This document shows positions 1-9,464 of a DNA stretch of 64,000 bases, one piece after another. Each line of letters begins with the position of its first letter. Position 1 is the first letter of the stretch. A program made the position numbers and the translations under genes. Source of the stretch: Bacteroidetes bacterium UBA1935 (GTDB taxonomy: Bacteria > Bacteroidota > Bacteroidia > Chitinophagales > Chitinophagaceae); NCBI GenBank assembly GCA_002337045.1, contig DDFF01000002.1:1-64000 (forward strand), read 5' to 3'. Under the pieces are notes generated by a model. The model was not told where the DNA came from and made no database searches. It was given only the letters and a program-made list of their open reading frames with translations.

Positions 1-1
1 G

Positions 2-820
2 AACCCTGTGGGTAAAGCAACGGTAGGCATCTTTGCAAGTCCGGACAGTAACATGTGTGTACCATCAACAGGTCTTACATTCTACAGCAACTATACGAAT
101 GGTGGCAGCACACCTGCATTCCAATGGAGGATAAATGGCGTTGATGTACCGGGTGCAACAAGTGCAACATACTTTGCAACAACACTGGCAAACCTGGATG
201 TTGTTACCTGCCGCTTCAGCAGCAGTGCATTGTGTGTATTCCCTGAGGTAAGCGGACCTGTTACCATCCACCAATATCCGGTACTGAAACACTCAGTAAA
301 CATTACGATGTTGAATGTAGGGCCTAACACAACGCAGTTCACAGCAAATATTACCAATGGCGGTACATCACCTAAGATACAGTGGCTGAAAAACGAGCGA
401 CCTGTAATTGGTGAAACAGGCCTTACCTACACAACCGGCGGGTTGACATCGAGCGACCGCATCAGTGTAGAGGTAACAAGTGATGCAATATGTGCTACAC
501 CAAAATCACTGACAAGCAATTTTGTAAGTGTATCAACAGGTATCCATAATGTAGAAAATGCAGGTCTGAAATTTGGCTTGTATCCTAACCCTGTATCAAC
601 AGACAGGATATACCTGATAGCAGACAGAAGCCTGCAGGGCGAAACGGTTGTAAGGTTGATTAATAAGCTTGGTCAACTGGTATCTGAACACAAAGTGATG
701 ATAACAACAGGTAAGCCAACAGAGATTGTAATCGGTGACGTGGCAGCAGGTACCTACTACCTGCAGGTTATCAACACTACTGAAAACATCAAAACAAACA
801 TCAAGTTTGATAAGAACTAA
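2..820 (+). CDS. T9SS-secreted protein with Ig-like repeats and C-terminal sorting domain (5' partial)
   Basis: The reading frame is open to the window edge, so the N-terminus is missing; at least 272 residues are visible. Two similar Ig-like beta-sandwich segments are seen, each with the pattern TNGG(S/T)(T/S)P followed by (F/I)QW and a later conserved cysteine. The last 85 or so residues, beginning at the YPNP motif (base ~581), form a typical type IX secretion C-terminal sorting domain, with the GTYYLQV strand near the end. This predicts export to the periplasm and then to the cell surface or medium by the T9SS. The substrate or ligand cannot be read from the sequence. A strong palindromic terminator follows at 841-870. 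Confidence 0.85.
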   Translation, partial: NPVGKATVGIFASPDSNMCVPSTGLTFYSNYTNGGSTPAFQWRINGVDVPGATSATYFATTLANLDVVTCRFSSSALCVFPEVSGPVTIHQYPVLKHSVNITMLNVGPNTTQFTANITNGGTSPKIQWLKNERPVIGETGLTYTTGGLTSSDRISVEVTSDAICATPKSLTSNFVSVSTGIHNVENAGLKFGLYPNPVSTDRIYLIADRSLQGETVVRLINKLGQLVSEHKVMITTGKPTEIVIGDVAAGTYYLQVINTTENIKTNIKFDKN

Positions 821-840
821 TCAAGTCAGACTTTAAATAG

Positions 841-870
841 AAAAAGCGTCGGCATTTGCCGACGCTTTTT
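841..870. terminator. Rho-independent terminator, perfect 14-bp stem
   Basis: The arms AAAAAGCGTCGGCA and TGCCGACGCTTTTT are perfectly complementary with almost no loop. The stem ends in a T run and lies 20 bases after the T9SS protein stop, and the A/T ends would let it work in both directions. Confidence 0.85.
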
Positions 871-960
871 GTTTGCAATAAATCAGAATTTGAAAATATC
901 TTTTAACATGATTATATAATATTAACAAAGCTGTAATAAGGATATTCAACAGTCTTGAAT

Positions 961-968
961 TACTTTTG
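961..968 (+). promoter_or_regulatory. Bacteroidota -7 promoter box (TACTTTTG)
   Basis: TACTTTTG matches the Bacteroidota -7 consensus TAnnTTTG exactly. It ends only 2 bases before the GTG at 971 and 8 before the ATG at 977, so the transcript would have almost no leader if this box is used, and the ATG would then be the better start. No clear -33 TTG is seen at the usual spacing. Confidence 0.45.
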
Positions 969-970
969 AC

Positions 971-1405
971 GTGAAAATGAAATTGTTCGTACGCTTTTTT
1001 CTGGCAATATGCTTCTTGCAATTGAGCTTTATCGGCTCGATGCAGGCATATTCTAATAGCGGCAATGCAGCTTCAAAATCACCCTATTTATCTTTAGCAG
1101 AGCAATACACATATAAGGGTAATGTTGTATTCGGAAAGGCTTTGCAGTTCAATGCATTGCCCGATACCAAGGCAGATATTATAGATATTGATGTAGAAGA
1201 CAGGGAACACGAAGAAGAGGAGGATCATGAACATTTCCCCGATTTTTCGAAATACACCTCTGCAGAAAACTATTTTCTGGCGTTATTTAATGTCTTATTA
1301 AGAGATCCTTCTTCGGTTTCTGTAAACTATAGCCTGTCGCAAAGCGGGCTTGTTTCTATTAATACTGTACGCAGGCATGTAAGGCTTTGCGTGTTCAGAG
1401 TCTGA
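971..1405 (+). CDS. Small secreted acidic, His/Glu-rich protein of unknown function
   Basis: A 144-residue protein with a clear signal peptide (hydrophobic run FLAICFLQLSFIG, likely cleaved near MQA-YS). A highly acidic stretch with several histidines (EDREHEEEEDHEHFPD, about residues 76-91) is the only striking feature and could bind divalent metal or be a flexible linker. The start may be GTG at 971 or ATG at 977. It lies 143 bases upstream of an RND efflux operon on the same strand; a link with efflux is only suggested by position. I do not recognise the family. Confidence 0.6.
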   Translation: MKMKLFVRFFLAICFLQLSFIGSMQAYSNSGNAASKSPYLSLAEQYTYKGNVVFGKALQFNALPDTKADIIDIDVEDREHEEEEDHEHFPDFSKYTSAENYFLALFNVLLRDPSSVSVNYSLSQSGLVSINTVRRHVRLCVFRV

Positions 1406-1548
1406 TGTCTTTTAAGGATGCAATAGTCATCCCTCTCCAACATTTTATTGCTGCAAAATAATCACATCCTTGATGTGATAGCAGTGTATGGTTTACGCAC
1501 GTATCCATTATTCAACTATATCATTATTGCACTAACGCAAGAAAAATT

Positions 1549-2631
1549 ATGAACAAAATTCTGACTACAACAGCGCTTTGCAGCGTGTTGTTTTATGCAA
1601 GTTGCTCATCAGACAAAAAAGAAAAAGAACCTGAAACTAAATTCCTCGTTACCAATCCAATCAAAGCTGACACGTCCATCACGCAGGATTATGTGTGCCA
1701 GATACATGCTATCAGCCATATTGAAGTAAGGGCACAGGAACGTGGTTATCTGCAAAAAATATATGTAGACGAAGGCCAGTTTGTAAAAGCAGGCCAGTTG
1801 TTGTTTCAGATTATGCCAAACCTTTATCAGGCAGAGATGCAAAAGGCAGAGGCTGAAACCCGTTACGCAGAGATTGAATACCAGAATACCAAACGCCTTG
1901 CAGATGGCAATGTAGTAGCGCCAAATGAGCTGGCAATGGCTAAAGCTAAATACGATAAGGCAAAAGCAGAGCAGGCATTGGCAAAAGTGCACCTGCAGTT
2001 TACCGAAATCAGAGCGCCGTTTGATGGTATCATAGACCGTTTTCAGGTAAGGCTGGGTAGCCTGATAGATGAAGGCCAGTTGTTGACTACACTATCTGAT
2101 AACAGGCAGATGTGGGTATACTTCAATGTGCCTGAAGCTGAGTACCTGACATACAAGACTAACATAAAGAAAGATAGCTTGATGAAGGTGAATCTGCTGA
2201 TGGCTAATAATGAGCAATATGAATATCCGGGTGTAGTAGAAACTATAGAGGCAGACTTCAATAATGAAACGGGTAATATCGCTTTCAGGGCAACCTTCCC
2301 GAATCCTAAAAGCCTGCTAAGGCATGGTGAAACAGGTAATATTCTTATTCAGCAGGCACACAAAGGCGCCATCATCATCCCTCAGAAAGCAACGATGGAG
2401 ATTATGGACAAGAAGTATGTGTACGTTGTTGATAAGAACAATAAAGTGAAGCTAACACTGATAGATATAGCAGCTGAAATGCCCGACCTGTACATCATAA
2501 AATCTGGCCTTACAGAAAATGATAAAATATTGCTGGAGGGTATGCGTAAGGTGAAGGATGGTGACCAGATTAAGTTCGAATACGAAGATCCGAAGACGGT
2601 AATGAATCATTTAAAGTTAGCATCAGAATAA
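1549..2631 (+). CDS. RND efflux periplasmic adaptor (membrane fusion protein), lipoprotein
   Basis: 360 residues, a normal length for AcrA/MexA-type adaptors. The N-terminus looks like a lipoprotein signal peptide with a cysteine near residue 19 (FYASC), giving an inner-membrane-anchored periplasmic protein. The biotinyl-lipoyl-like half motifs are visible (VRAQERGYLQKIYVDEGQ and later EIRAPFDGIIDRFQVRLG), separated by an alpha-helical hairpin rich in K/A/E. The protein bridges the pump at 2657 and the outer-membrane channel at 5879, which follow in the same direction with gaps of 25 and 18 bases, so the three form one operon. The substrate is not predictable. Confidence 0.92.
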   Translation: MNKILTTTALCSVLFYASCSSDKKEKEPETKFLVTNPIKADTSITQDYVCQIHAISHIEVRAQERGYLQKIYVDEGQFVKAGQLLFQIMPNLYQAEMQKAEAETRYAEIEYQNTKRLADGNVVAPNELAMAKAKYDKAKAEQALAKVHLQFTEIRAPFDGIIDRFQVRLGSLIDEGQLLTTLSDNRQMWVYFNVPEAEYLTYKTNIKKDSLMKVNLLMANNEQYEYPGVVETIEADFNNETGNIAFRATFPNPKSLLRHGETGNILIQQAHKGAIIIPQKATMEIMDKKYVYVVDKNNKVKLTLIDIAAEMPDLYIIKSGLTENDKILLEGMRKVKDGDQIKFEYEDPKTVMNHLKLASE

Positions 2632-2656
2632 GCTAAGTATCCCAAAATAGAAATCA

Positions 2657-5600
2657 ATGTTCAGTATATTCATCAAAAGGCCTGTCCTGGCGATAGTGAT
2701 TTCACTTGTCATTATCTTCATGGGCGTACTGGCCATCAATACGCTGCCAACGTCGCAGTTCCCGTCTATTGCCCCGCCAAGGGTAGTAGTAAGCGTTGCT
2801 TATCCGGGTGCAAGTGCCGATGTGTTGGTAAAATCTGTACTCATCCCAATGGAAAAAGCCGTGAACGGTGTGCCGGGTATGAAGTACATGACCTCTGACG
2901 CTGTAAGTGCGGGTGAGGCAAATATTCAAGTGGTATTCGATTTGGGTACAGACCCTAATCAGGCGGTTGTAAACGTAAAAAACCGTATAGAACAGGTAAC
3001 GAACAGGTTGCCAGTGCTGGTGCAGCGTGAGGGTATTATTGTAAACATACTGCAGCCAAACATGCTGATGTATGTAAACGTATATAGTAAAGACCCTAAG
3101 ACCGATCAGAACTTCCTTTACAACTTTGCAAGTGTAAACATTCTGCGCGAACTGAGCCGTGTAAAAGGTATTGGTAGTGCACAGATACTTGGTAGCCGCC
3201 AGTATGCTATGCGTATATGGCTGAAGCCAGACAGGATGCGTGCCTATAACGTTTCTACAGACGAGGTAATGGAAGCGCTCGCTAATCAGAGTGTTATCGG
3301 TTCGCCGGGTAGGATAGGTCGTAGCGATGGTAAGCGTTCCGAAGCATTGGAATATGTACTTACTTATCAGGGGCGTTACAATAAGCCGGAACAGTACAAA
3401 GATGTAATTGTACGTGCAACACCGAATGGTGAGATACTGCACCTAAAAGACATTGCAGATGTAGAACTGGGTAGTGAGTTTTACGATATCTATTCAGATT
3501 TGAATGGACACCCTTCTGCAGCCATTGTATTGAAGCAGACCTATGGTAGCAATGCCAACGAGGTAATTAAAAACATCAAATCGAAACTGGATGAGATTAA
3601 GTCAGAGTCTTTCCCTCCGGGCATGGACTATGAAATCAGTTACGACGTATCAAGCTTCCTCGATGCATCTATAGAAAAAGTAGTGCATACATTGGGCGAG
3701 GCGTTTATACTTGTGGCTATTGTGGTGTTCCTGTTCTTGGGCGACTGGCGCTCTACGTTGATACCAACACTTGCTGTGCCGGTATCATTGATAGGTGCAT
3801 TCTTCTTTATGCAGATGTTCGGTATCAATATCAACCTAATCACGCTTTTTGCCCTTGTATTGGCAATCGGTATTGTGGTAGATGATGCGATTGTGGTCGT
3901 AGAGGCCGTGCACGCCAAGATGGAGGAAGAACATTTATCGCCATACAAAGCGGTGAAGAAAGTACTGAGAGAAATCAGTGGTGCAGTAATAGCAATCACC
4001 CTCCTGATGACGGCGGTGTTTGTACCGGTTGCATTTATGACAGGCCCTGTGGGTATCTTCTACAGACAGTTCTCTATTACTATGGCTTGTGCCATTGTAC
4101 TATCGGGTATCGTGGCGCTGACGCTTACGCCAGTATTGTGTGCTATGATATTAAAGAATAATCATGGCAAGCCTAGAAAGAAAACACCAATCAATCGTTT
4201 CCTCGATGGGTTTAATAGTCTGTTCGAGAAGCTTACGGGCAGATATACCTCTTTGCTGAAGCACATTGTTAATCGCCGTGTAGTTACGTTCGGTATACTC
4301 ATTGTATTTGGTATTGGTATCATCGGTCTTTCAAGAGATTTGCCTTCGGGCTTCATCCCGAATGAAGATCAGGGTATGATATATGCCATCATACAAACAC
4401 CACCGGGTGCTACGCTTGAAAGGACAAACGATGTTGCGCGTCAATTACAGAAGATTGCAGAGAAGGTAGAAGGCATCAAGTCTGTATCTGCATTGGCGGG
4501 TTACGAGGTGTTGACGGAAGGTCGTGGTTCTAACGCAGGTACCTGTCTTATCAACCTGAAAGACTGGAACGAGCGTGAACATACAGTGAATGAAATCATT
4601 CATGAACTGGAAGAAAAAGCGAAAGAGATTCCCGGAGCGACAATCGAATTCTTCGGTCCACCGGCAGTACCGGGTTATGGTGCAGCAGGTGGTTTCGCAT
4701 TGCGTTTGCTCGATAAAACAAATAGTGACGATTACCGCGACCTTGAAAAAGTAAACGACCAGTTTATGGCTGCGTTACACAAACGCAAAGAGCTTACAGG
4801 CCTGTTCACCTTCTTTAGTGCCAACTATCCGCAGTATGATTTGGAAATAGATAACCAGGCTGCTATGCAGAAAGGTGTATCTATAGGCAAGGCAATGGAC
4901 AACCTTTCTATACTGATAGGTAGTACCTACGAGCTTGGTTTCATCAGGTTTGGTAACTTCTTTAAAGTATATGTGCAGGCATCCCCTGAATATAGACGCT
5001 TGCCGGAAGACATCCTGCAATTGTACGTGAAGAACAATCGCGATGAGATGGTGCCTTATTCAGCCTTTATGAAGATTAAGAAATCGCATGGTTTGAACGA
5101 GATAACACGTTACAATATGTACACCTCTTCAGCTATTCGTGGCGAACCTGCACCTGGTTATAGTAGTGGTGAGGCCATTGCAGCCATTCAGGAAGTAGCG
5201 AAGACATTGCCACGTGGTTATGATATAGATTGGGAAGGTCTTTCTAAAGATGAGGTAGGCCGTGGTAATGAGGCACTTTACATCTTCCTGATTGTATTGG
5301 GCTTTGTGTATCTGGTACTGGCTGCGCAGTACGAAAGTTTCATACTGCCATTGTCAGTTATATGTTCACTGCCTGCAGGTATATTCGGTGCATTCCTGCT
5401 CATCAAGATGCTGGGGCTTGCCAACGATATATATGCACAGGTAGGCCTTGTAATGCTTGTGGGACTCTTGGGTAAGAACGCCGTACTGATAGTAGAGTTT
5501 GCAGCGCAGAAACATCTGCAAGGTATGAGTGTACTGGATGCTGCTATAGAAGGGGCTAAAGTGCGTTTCCGTCCTATCCTTATGACATCCTTCGCCTTCA

Positions 5601-5860
5601 TCGCAGGTCTTATTCCGTTGGTGTTTGCGCATGGTCCGGGTGCTATTGGCAACCGTACTATTGGTTCATCTGCATTGGGTGGTATGTTGTTTGGTACCAT
5701 CTTCGGTGTGATAGTTGTGCCGGGCTTGTACTACATCTTCGGTACTATAGCATCCAAACGCAAACTGATAAAGGATGAAGACGAAAATCCGTTGTCTGAA
5801 CGCAAAATACTGGACGAAGAAGATGATGAGGAAGATGAACAGGAAAACGGTCATCATTAA
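2657..5860 (+). CDS. RND efflux pump, AcrB-type (HAE1 family)
   Basis: 1067 residues, the usual size for a proton-driven RND transporter of the inner membrane. It starts MFSIFIKRPVLA, as HAE1 pumps do, with helix TM1 at about 10-30, a large periplasmic porter domain, the TM4 proton-relay motif GIVVDDAIVVVE carrying two adjacent aspartates, a second periplasmic domain and the last TM bundle (GNRTIGSSALGGMLFG). An acidic charged tail (EEDDEEDEQENGHH) ends the protein. It should export drugs, bile-like or hydrophobic compounds through the partner genes on either side. Absence of heavy-metal (CzcA) signatures favours HAE1; exact substrate is unknown. Confidence 0.95.
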   Translation: MFSIFIKRPVLAIVISLVIIFMGVLAINTLPTSQFPSIAPPRVVVSVAYPGASADVLVKSVLIPMEKAVNGVPGMKYMTSDAVSAGEANIQVVFDLGTDPNQAVVNVKNRIEQVTNRLPVLVQREGIIVNILQPNMLMYVNVYSKDPKTDQNFLYNFASVNILRELSRVKGIGSAQILGSRQYAMRIWLKPDRMRAYNVSTDEVMEALANQSVIGSPGRIGRSDGKRSEALEYVLTYQGRYNKPEQYKDVIVRATPNGEILHLKDIADVELGSEFYDIYSDLNGHPSAAIVLKQTYGSNANEVIKNIKSKLDEIKSESFPPGMDYEISYDVSSFLDASIEKVVHTLGEAFILVAIVVFLFLGDWRSTLIPTLAVPVSLIGAFFFMQMFGININLITLFALVLAIGIVVDDAIVVVEAVHAKMEEEHLSPYKAVKKVLREISGAVIAITLLMTAVFVPVAFMTGPVGIFYRQFSITMACAIVLSGIVALTLTPVLCAMILKNNHGKPRKKTPINRFLDGFNSLFEKLTGRYTSLLKHIVNRRVVTFGILIVFGIGIIGLSRDLPSGFIPNEDQGMIYAIIQTPPGATLERTNDVARQLQKIAEKVEGIKSVSALAGYEVLTEGRGSNAGTCLINLKDWNEREHTVNEIIHELEEKAKEIPGATIEFFGPPAVPGYGAAGGFALRLLDKTNSDDYRDLEKVNDQFMAALHKRKELTGLFTFFSANYPQYDLEIDNQAAMQKGVSIGKAMDNLSILIGSTYELGFIRFGNFFKVYVQASPEYRRLPEDILQLYVKNNRDEMVPYSAFMKIKKSHGLNEITRYNMYTSSAIRGEPAPGYSSGEAIAAIQEVAKTLPRGYDIDWEGLSKDEVGRGNEALYIFLIVLGFVYLVLAAQYESFILPLSVICSLPAGIFGAFLLIKMLGLANDIYAQVGLVMLVGLLGKNAVLIVEFAAQKHLQGMSVLDAAIEGAKVRFRPILMTSFAFIAGLIPLVFAHGPGAIGNRTIGSSALGGMLFGTIFGVIVVPGLYYIFGTIASKRKLIKDEDENPLSERKILDEEDDEEDEQENGHH

Positions 5861-5878
5861 CAGTTCAAATTCATTAAC

Positions 5879-7312
5879 ATGCTAAGAATAAAGAGATATC
5901 AATACATAGGTCTTGTTTGTTTATCGTTGGGGTATGCGGCATGCAATACGCCCAAGCTGGCCAAGAGAACAGAAAATAAAAATGTGCCTGCGAGTTATAA
6001 CGACTCGAAGGATACTACCAACACTGCATCACTGAAATGGCAGGATTATTTTACAGACCCTTATCTGCGTGCCCTTATAGATACGGCACTAAGTAATAAT
6101 CAGGAGCTGAACATCACGATGCAGGAGATAGAAATATCGCGCAACGAAGTACGTGCCCGCAAAGGAGAGTACTTGCCATTTGTTGGTATAAAGGGTGGTG
6201 CAGGTGTAGATAAAGCAGCACGCTATACCAACAAAGGTGCACTGGAAGCCAATACACAAATAGTACCTGGCGAAGAAAGGCCTGAACCGTTGCAGGACTA
6301 TCTGATTGGCGCCTATGCCAACTGGGAGCTGGATATATGGAAGAAACTGCGCAATGCCAAGAAAGCAGCTGTAGCAAGATATCTGGGTAGTGTAGAAGGT
6401 AAGAATTTCATGGTAACGAATCTGGTTGCAGAGATAGCTAATTCCTATTACGAACTGCTGGCACTGGATAATCAGTTGGATATTGTAAAGAAGAATATCG
6501 AAATCCAAACTAATGCCTTCGAGATTGTGAAACTGCAGAAAGAAGCAGCACGTGTCAATGAGTTGGCAGTCCGCAGGTTCGAGGCTCAGGTGCTGAACAC
6601 GAAAGCAATGCAGTACACTATTCAGCAAAAAATAGTTGAGACAGAAAACCACATCAATTATCTGTTGGGTAGATTCCCGCAACCTATTGCGCGCACAGAT
6701 AACGGGTTTATCGATTTAGTACCTGCCGTTGTACAGGCTGGTATTCCATCACAATTGCTGGCAAACAGGCCTGATATCATGAAGGCCGAACAGGAACTCG
6801 CAGCTGCAAAGCTGGATGTGAAAGTAGCACGTGCAAGGTTCTATCCTTCTGTTGGTATTTCTGCATCGGTAGGTTACAATGCTTTCAATCCTACTTATTT
6901 CTTCAAATCGCCTGAATCAATGTTGTATTCGCTTGCAGGCGATCTTGCTGCACCGCTCATCAACAGGAATGCAATTAAAGCAACTTATTATAGTGCCAAT
7001 GCAAAACAGATACAAGCAGTGTACAACTACGAGCGAACTATACTGAACGCTTATGTAGAGGTGATGAACCAGCTTGCTAAGATTAATAACATGCAACAGA
7101 GTTATGACCTGAAGACAAAGCAGGTAGCTGCGTTGGCAAAGTCTGTAGATATATCGAACGACCTCTTCAAGTCGGCCCGTGCAGACTATATGGAGGTATT
7201 GCTTACACAGCGCGATGCATTGGAAGCAAAATTTGAATTGATAGAAACACAACAACAAAAAATGAATGCTACTGTAAATATCTATCAGGCACTTGGCGGT
7301 GGCTGGAGATAA
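5879..7312 (+). CDS. Outer-membrane efflux channel, TolC/NodT family lipoprotein
   Basis: 477 residues. The N-terminus is a lipoprotein signal peptide with lipobox-like GYAAC at about residue 18-22. The body shows the duplicated outer-membrane-factor repeat: a first half with AYANWELDIWKKLRNAKKAA and a second with LLANRPDIMKAEQELAAAKLDV and ARARFYPSVG, all signatures of the NodT subgroup. It forms the trimeric outer-membrane duct of the preceding adaptor and pump and is the last gene of that operon; a hairpin terminator follows at 7345-7384. Confidence 0.93.
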   Translation: MLRIKRYQYIGLVCLSLGYAACNTPKLAKRTENKNVPASYNDSKDTTNTASLKWQDYFTDPYLRALIDTALSNNQELNITMQEIEISRNEVRARKGEYLPFVGIKGGAGVDKAARYTNKGALEANTQIVPGEERPEPLQDYLIGAYANWELDIWKKLRNAKKAAVARYLGSVEGKNFMVTNLVAEIANSYYELLALDNQLDIVKKNIEIQTNAFEIVKLQKEAARVNELAVRRFEAQVLNTKAMQYTIQQKIVETENHINYLLGRFPQPIARTDNGFIDLVPAVVQAGIPSQLLANRPDIMKAEQELAAAKLDVKVARARFYPSVGISASVGYNAFNPTYFFKSPESMLYSLAGDLAAPLINRNAIKATYYSANAKQIQAVYNYERTILNAYVEVMNQLAKINNMQQSYDLKTKQVAALAKSVDISNDLFKSARADYMEVLLTQRDALEAKFELIETQQQKMNATVNIYQALGGGWR

Positions 7313-7344
7313 TACAGGCTTATATTTTTTCTTGTGATAGCACG

Positions 7345-7384
7345 GCTCTCTGATATTCCATTTTAATGGAAACAATCAGGGGGC
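7345..7384 (+). terminator. Terminator after efflux operon
   Basis: GCTCTCTGAT pairs with ATCAGGGGGC (with G.U pairs) and encloses an inner TTCCATT/AATGGAA stem; CTTTTCTTTT follows. Placed 32 bases after the channel gene stop. Confidence 0.6.
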
Positions 7385-7455
7385 TTTTCTTTTGTGGTAT
7401 ATCCTGTTGCATAGATTTTGTAATTTGCTGATTATACAATATCATCTTTGTTGTA

Positions 7456-8031
7456 ATGGACGATTTTATAATAAAATACATATCTGCGTATATAGAGCTC
7501 ACCCCTGAAGAGGAGGATATTATCAGGAATCAAAACCTGATAAAACCATTCCTCAAAGACACAGTTTTGCTGGCAGAGGGAGAACATGCAAGAGAATGTT
7601 ATTTTGTATTGAAGGGTTGTGTGCGCAGATACCATATTATAAATGGCGAAGAACGTACAACAGATTTTTATACAGAAAATCAAAGTATCATCCCTGTTAG
7701 CTATACCACGAAAAAGCCTTCAGAGTATTTTCTGTCTTGTGTAGAGGATACTGTCATTGCATTAGGTTCTAATGAAAGAAATGAAGAACTCATAAAACAA
7801 ATACCCAAACTGGAAACAATGCTGGTACAGATGGCATCTGAAATGCAGGCTCAGAACCAGGTAGAGATGGATAATTTTAAAAATCTGAGCCCTGAAGAAA
7901 GATACCGTAACCTAACGGATACAAGGCCCGATTTGCTGAACCGTGTACCGCTTAATTACATTGCTACATATCTGGGCATTACACCTGAATCGCTAAGCAG
8001 GATAAGGAAAAGGATATCACGTAATCGCTGA
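7456..8031 (+). CDS. Crp/Fnr-family transcriptional regulator
   Basis: 191 residues. Residues about 30-115 form a cyclic-nucleotide-binding-type jelly roll (ECYFVLKGCVRRYHIING is the typical Bacteroidota form), and the C-terminus carries a winged helix with recognition segment YLGITPESLSRIRKRI. The cNMP-binding phosphate cassette is not well preserved, so the ligand is probably not cAMP. It is a single gene downstream of the efflux operon and upstream of the DUF4386 gene; regulation of either neighbour is possible but not shown. Confidence 0.85.
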   Translation: MDDFIIKYISAYIELTPEEEDIIRNQNLIKPFLKDTVLLAEGEHARECYFVLKGCVRRYHIINGEERTTDFYTENQSIIPVSYTTKKPSEYFLSCVEDTVIALGSNERNEELIKQIPKLETMLVQMASEMQAQNQVEMDNFKNLSPEERYRNLTDTRPDLLNRVPLNYIATYLGITPESLSRIRKRISRNR

Positions 8032-8109
8032 ATAACAATTAGCTTAAGTTAATTTCTAATGCATAGCATGGGTGTAGGTTTGCCTTTCAAATAAAGGTAA
8101 ATCAACACG

Positions 8110-8799
8110 ATGTATTTTTCAGAAAGAAGACACAGAGTAGATGCTATAATTACAGGTGTGTTTTTCATAGCAGCAGCAGTTACATCTATCATTGCTTTAA
8201 AACTATACCAGCCTGCTATTACAGGCGATGATTATCTTACACAAGCCTCCCTGCATGCAAAGCCTGTTATGATGGGGGCATTACACGAGCTGTTTTTAGT
8301 AGCTACAGCATCGGGTACAGGTATTATGCTATATCCGTATCTCAGAAGGTATAATGAGCAAATGGGCTTGGCATATTTCTGTTTCAGATTGTTGGAGGCT
8401 ATCCTGATACTTATCGGCACGTTATCGGTATTAGCTATCGTATCGCTTAGCAAAGCATACTCTGCTAACCCCATTTCAGATGTAGAAAGCTTTAAGGCTG
8501 TTGGCTCAACACTTATTGCAATCCACGATTGGACTTTTATGCTTGGTCCAAATTTTATGCTGGGCATAAATACGTTTATATATAGCTATGTATTCTTCAA
8601 AAGCAGGCTGATACCACGAGCATTATCTGTAATAGGTATCGTTGGTGCTATCATGATATTCATAGCCGCACATTTAGAAATGTTCGGGGTAATACAGCAA
8701 CTGTCTGTTGGTGGAGTGGTGATGGCAATTCCCATTTTTATTTATGAAATGTCACTCGCGGTATGGTTGATTGTTAAGGGGTTTAATATGATTGACTAA
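8110..8799 (+). CDS. DUF4386-family integral membrane protein
   Basis: 229 residues with about six hydrophobic helices. It shows the family pattern: an N-terminal helix after RRHRVDAIITGVFFIAAAV, the segment YFCFRLLEAILILIG, and IHDWTFMLGPNFMLGIN, which are hallmarks of DUF4386. The biochemical role of the family is unknown. It follows the Crp/Fnr gene by 78 bases in the same direction, an arrangement suggesting that the regulator controls it, but no operator is identified. Confidence 0.8.
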   Translation: MYFSERRHRVDAIITGVFFIAAAVTSIIALKLYQPAITGDDYLTQASLHAKPVMMGALHELFLVATASGTGIMLYPYLRRYNEQMGLAYFCFRLLEAILILIGTLSVLAIVSLSKAYSANPISDVESFKAVGSTLIAIHDWTFMLGPNFMLGINTFIYSYVFFKSRLIPRALSVIGIVGAIMIFIAAHLEMFGVIQQLSVGGVVMAIPIFIYEMSLAVWLIVKGFNMID

Positions 8800-8840
8800 T
8801 GTTTGGTGTGATTTTTATGTATTTAATTTAGAGGATTTAC

Positions 8841-8878
8841 AATATTTATTTATTGTTAATAAATATTTATTTATTGTT
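8841..8878. repeat. Two 17-bp direct repeats at 21-bp period (candidate operator)
   Basis: The 17-mer AATATTTATTTATTGTT occurs at 8841-8857 and again at 8862-8878, so the copies are spaced exactly 21 bp, two turns of B-DNA, and lie on the same helix face. A 14-bp palindrome AATAAATATTTATT (8858-8871) spans the junction. The second copy overlaps the candidate -33 region of the DUF2975/HTH operon. Confidence 0.55.
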
Positions 8879-8901
8879 TTTCAATAAATTTTCTATTTTT
8901 G
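8874..8901 (+). promoter_or_regulatory. Promoter of DUF2975/HTH operon
   Basis: TTG at 8874-8876 and TATTTTTG at 8894-8901 match the Bacteroidota -33/-7 elements with a 17-base spacer. The DUF2975 start at 8928 follows 26 bases later. The TTG lies inside the second 17-bp direct repeat. Confidence 0.5.
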
Positions 8902-8927
8902 TAGTATTGTATTAATACTATGATTGT

Positions 8928-9461
8928 ATGACTAAGAACAGGTTTATCTGGAAGGTAATTTATGTAGTTTGTTGGCTCATATTTATAGGGTACTGTATAC
9001 AGACAGGCACTTTGTTGTTCAATTATATTTTTAGCCTGTTTAATCCGATAGCTGTTTATAACCTGCATTTGGGGCTCAACTTATCTCAATTATATAATAA
9101 TAGTAAGCTTGTCTATAGTTTGTTGTTTTTTGTAATCATATCTGTTTCTGCCCTGAAAGCTTATGTGTTTTATCTGGCAGTAAAGCTATTCAGAGAGCTG
9201 AATTTGAACAGGCCTTTTAGTTTTGAAGTTGCCATGTTAGTTTCTAAACTTGCGCGTTATCCGTTTAGCATTGGTCTTATAAGTTTGCTTGCTCAGCAAA
9301 TAGAGAAAAAAGTCTTCGCGACAGAATACAATATCAGTGCAGCTAATGGATATTGGCATGATGGAGGTGCATACTTAATGATGTCAGCTATCATCTTTGT
9401 AATTGCTATGATATTTCAGAAAGGAGTTGAATTACAAAACGAAAACGACCTGACAGTTTAA
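8928..9461 (+). CDS. DUF2975-family membrane protein
   Basis: 177 residues with four transmembrane helices (about 10-30, 62-84, 100-125 and 140-165). The central LFRELNLNRPFSFEV and LARYPFSIGL segments fit the DUF2975 family, commonly found next to a small YozG-like HTH protein. That partner begins 3 bases after this stop, so the pair is translationally linked. Function is unknown; a membrane sensor acting on its HTH partner is a common inference. Confidence 0.75.
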   Translation: MTKNRFIWKVIYVVCWLIFIGYCIQTGTLLFNYIFSLFNPIAVYNLHLGLNLSQLYNNSKLVYSLLFFVIISVSALKAYVFYLAVKLFRELNLNRPFSFEVAMLVSKLARYPFSIGLISLLAQQIEKKVFATEYNISAANGYWHDGGAYLMMSAIIFVIAMIFQKGVELQNENDLTV

Positions 9462-9464
9462 GCT

